Assembly (NCBI GenBank): GCA_050743625.1
Contig: JBOGED010000399.1
Span: 1-13,959 of the forward strand
DNA: 13,959 bases
Reading direction: 5' to 3'
Origin: JBOGED01 sp050743625
GTDB taxonomy: Bacteria > Actinomycetota > Nitriliruptoria > Euzebyales > Egibacteraceae
The position numbers and the translations under genes were made by a program. Of the stretch, positions 12,762 to 13,959 are shown piece by piece. The notes below the pieces were generated by a model. It was not told the origin of the DNA. It was given only the letters and a program-made list of their open reading frames with translations, and did not search any database. Every line of letters begins with the position of its first letter. The stretch's first letter is position 1.

Positions 12762-13904
12762 ATGGCGTCGGCGACTATCAGGCGTTTGCTTATGGTGTGC
12801 GCCGCACTGTCCACATTGTCGATTACGATGTTGTCACCTCTTCCAGATGCCGCAGCCTCGGCTCAAGAGGGCATCAGCGCCGCTTCTGCTAGTTGTCCAC
12901 AGATACATTTTATTGGCGTAAGAGGTTCGGGTGAAACGTACGAGGAAGCGACCAGTTGGATGGGTCCCGTAGTCGAAGCAGTCTTTGACCGCTTTGCGCA
13001 GCAAATGCCAGTCGACGTTGATGGTTTCGGGCTTGACTATCCGGCAGTGCGAGTACCAGAGCTTATAGCACAAACTATAACGAGGGACTTTGCTGAGCCA
13101 ATTCCTGGCTTTGCTTGGTTTACTCCCAGCGTTGCGGCAGGAGCCAAGGAACTTGAAGCCGAAGTCAGAGGCACCAGCCATGACTGCATCGTGCTCGCGG
13201 GGTACTCCCAAGGTGCTTGGGTCATCGGAGAGTTCCTTAACGCCACCGCTAACACGGGCCTCCATGTGCGCCTAAAAGCGGTCGTGCTATTCGCTGATCC
13301 TCGGTTCGAGAAGGATTCCGCCATTGGCGTTGGAGCAACGACGGAGCCTGGCATCCTTCAGCGCTATCATCCCGATCACCGCCCGACTACTTATTTACCC
13401 GAAGTAATGGATAGGGCTCACAGCTATTGCGTCAGCGGCGATCCAGTGTGCAACAATCGGGGGCTCCTGCAGGGGGGACTAGATAGGTATCCCAAATGTG
13501 CAAATCCACCGAGCTTCCAACCGCTTGATGACTGTAAACATCTGGGCCGCCACTACACAGCCTATATTAAACAGGGCGCCGACTTCCTTGCGGAGACGCT
13601 GATGCCAAGTGTCGTCCCGCCGGTGCAGCCCAAGCCACAGCCAGCACAAGAGCTACCGACAGCTCCAAGCAGCGTGCATTTCGACACATTTTATGGAAGA
13701 TTGGTCTGGACTGACAACGCCGACAACGAGCATGGATTCCGCGTCTACGCAGACGACCTATTTCTGGGAACTGCGCCCGCGGACGCGACAACGGGTCCGG
13801 ACAACCCAGTGGTCTTGGGAAGCTGCAACGTTGTACTAAGCGTAAGCTCTTACAACAACATGGGAGAATCCACCCGGGTGGCATCATCAAACAAACCGTG
13901 CTAA
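12762..13904 (+). CDS. Secreted cutinase-family serine hydrolase with C-terminal Fn3-like domain
   Basis: A 380-residue protein starting at ATG 12762 behind GGGAGGGAG. Residues 1-33 are a signal peptide (RRLLMVCAALSTLSITML, then AASA). Residues about 44-280 are a cutinase: the oxyanion region HFIGVRGSGE, the nucleophile Ser149 in AGYSQGAW, Asp227 between cysteines in CVSGDPVC, and His264 in GRHYTAY. Paired cysteines also appear at the domain start (SCPQ) and DDCK. A Pro/Gln linker (VVPPVQPKPQPAQELPTAP) leads to an 80-residue beta domain (RLVWTDNADNEHGFRVYADD, ending ASSNKPC) resembling fibronectin type III. Cutinases hydrolyse ester bonds in cutin, lipids or polyesters. GC and codon use are clearly lower than in the left genes, hinting at transfer, perhaps with the nearby recombinase. 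Confidence 0.88.
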   Translation: MASATIRRLLMVCAALSTLSITMLSPLPDAAASAQEGISAASASCPQIHFIGVRGSGETYEEATSWMGPVVEAVFDRFAQQMPVDVDGFGLDYPAVRVPELIAQTITRDFAEPIPGFAWFTPSVAAGAKELEAEVRGTSHDCIVLAGYSQGAWVIGEFLNATANTGLHVRLKAVVLFADPRFEKDSAIGVGATTEPGILQRYHPDHRPTTYLPEVMDRAHSYCVSGDPVCNNRGLLQGGLDRYPKCANPPSFQPLDDCKHLGRHYTAYIKQGADFLAETLMPSVVPPVQPKPQPAQELPTAPSSVHFDTFYGRLVWTDNADNEHGFRVYADDLFLGTAPADATTGPDNPVVLGSCNVVLSVSSYNNMGESTRVASSNKPC

Positions 13905-13959
13905 CGATGCCAAACGACGAAATCTGATCCAAGCTTTACCGCACAAGCCTGGTGACGGG

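Overview
The window is GC-rich DNA in which Shine-Dalgarno sites, cell-wall-binding repeats (CWB2), a Streptomyces-type subtilisin-inhibitor domain and a cutinase all point to a high-GC Gram-positive actinobacterium. The lineage cannot be fixed from the sequence alone; CWB2 proteins combined with gamma-glutamyltransferase would fit a deep-branching actinobacterial group, but that is a guess. Two stretches are visibly poorer in GC, about 6.1-8.0 kb and about 12.0-13.9 kb.

Left part (1-5.3 kb). This is a decaying block, mostly on the minus strand: the N-terminus of a SAM methyltransferase running off the edge, abutting a truncated SnoaL-like gene; an intact plus-strand gene with a subtilisin-inhibitor-like domain; then a metal-related cluster transcribed leftwards (multicopper oxidase with a 1-base frameshift, a cupredoxin C-terminal fragment, a DUF1326 protein, and a frameshifted and internally deleted DUF2182 membrane protein). 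Upstream of the oxidase lie a badly damaged VTT/DedA-like membrane-protein remnant and the tail of a membrane sensor. Several lesions are single-base indels, some in short base runs, so sequencing error must be considered for those. The deletions, missing starts and in-frame stops look like real decay.

Middle part (5.3-8.1 kb). A tRNA-Pro(UGG) gene is intact, and an exact 49-bp copy of its 3' part recurs 2,432 bp downstream. The two copies delimit a small tRNA-integrated element (attL/attR). It carries an AbrB-type antitoxin / RelE-type toxin pair, a MazG-like pyrophosphohydrolase and a broken EEP-family nuclease, but no integrase. Helically phased copies of CAGGCCGC sit inside both ends, as arm-type recombinase sites would. 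A tyrosine-recombinase N-terminal remnant lies just 5' of the tRNA.

Right part (8.1-13.9 kb). Fifty-eight bases after attR begins an 899-residue secreted protein with three CWB2 repeats fused to a complete gamma-glutamyltranspeptidase. It is followed at once by tRNA-Gly(UCC) and an intact tyrosine recombinase, the usual layout for the integrase end of a second tRNA-anchored element. After about 0.8 kb with no convincing gene, a lower-GC secreted cutinase with a C-terminal Fn3-like domain may be cargo of that second element. Its right boundary is not in the window.
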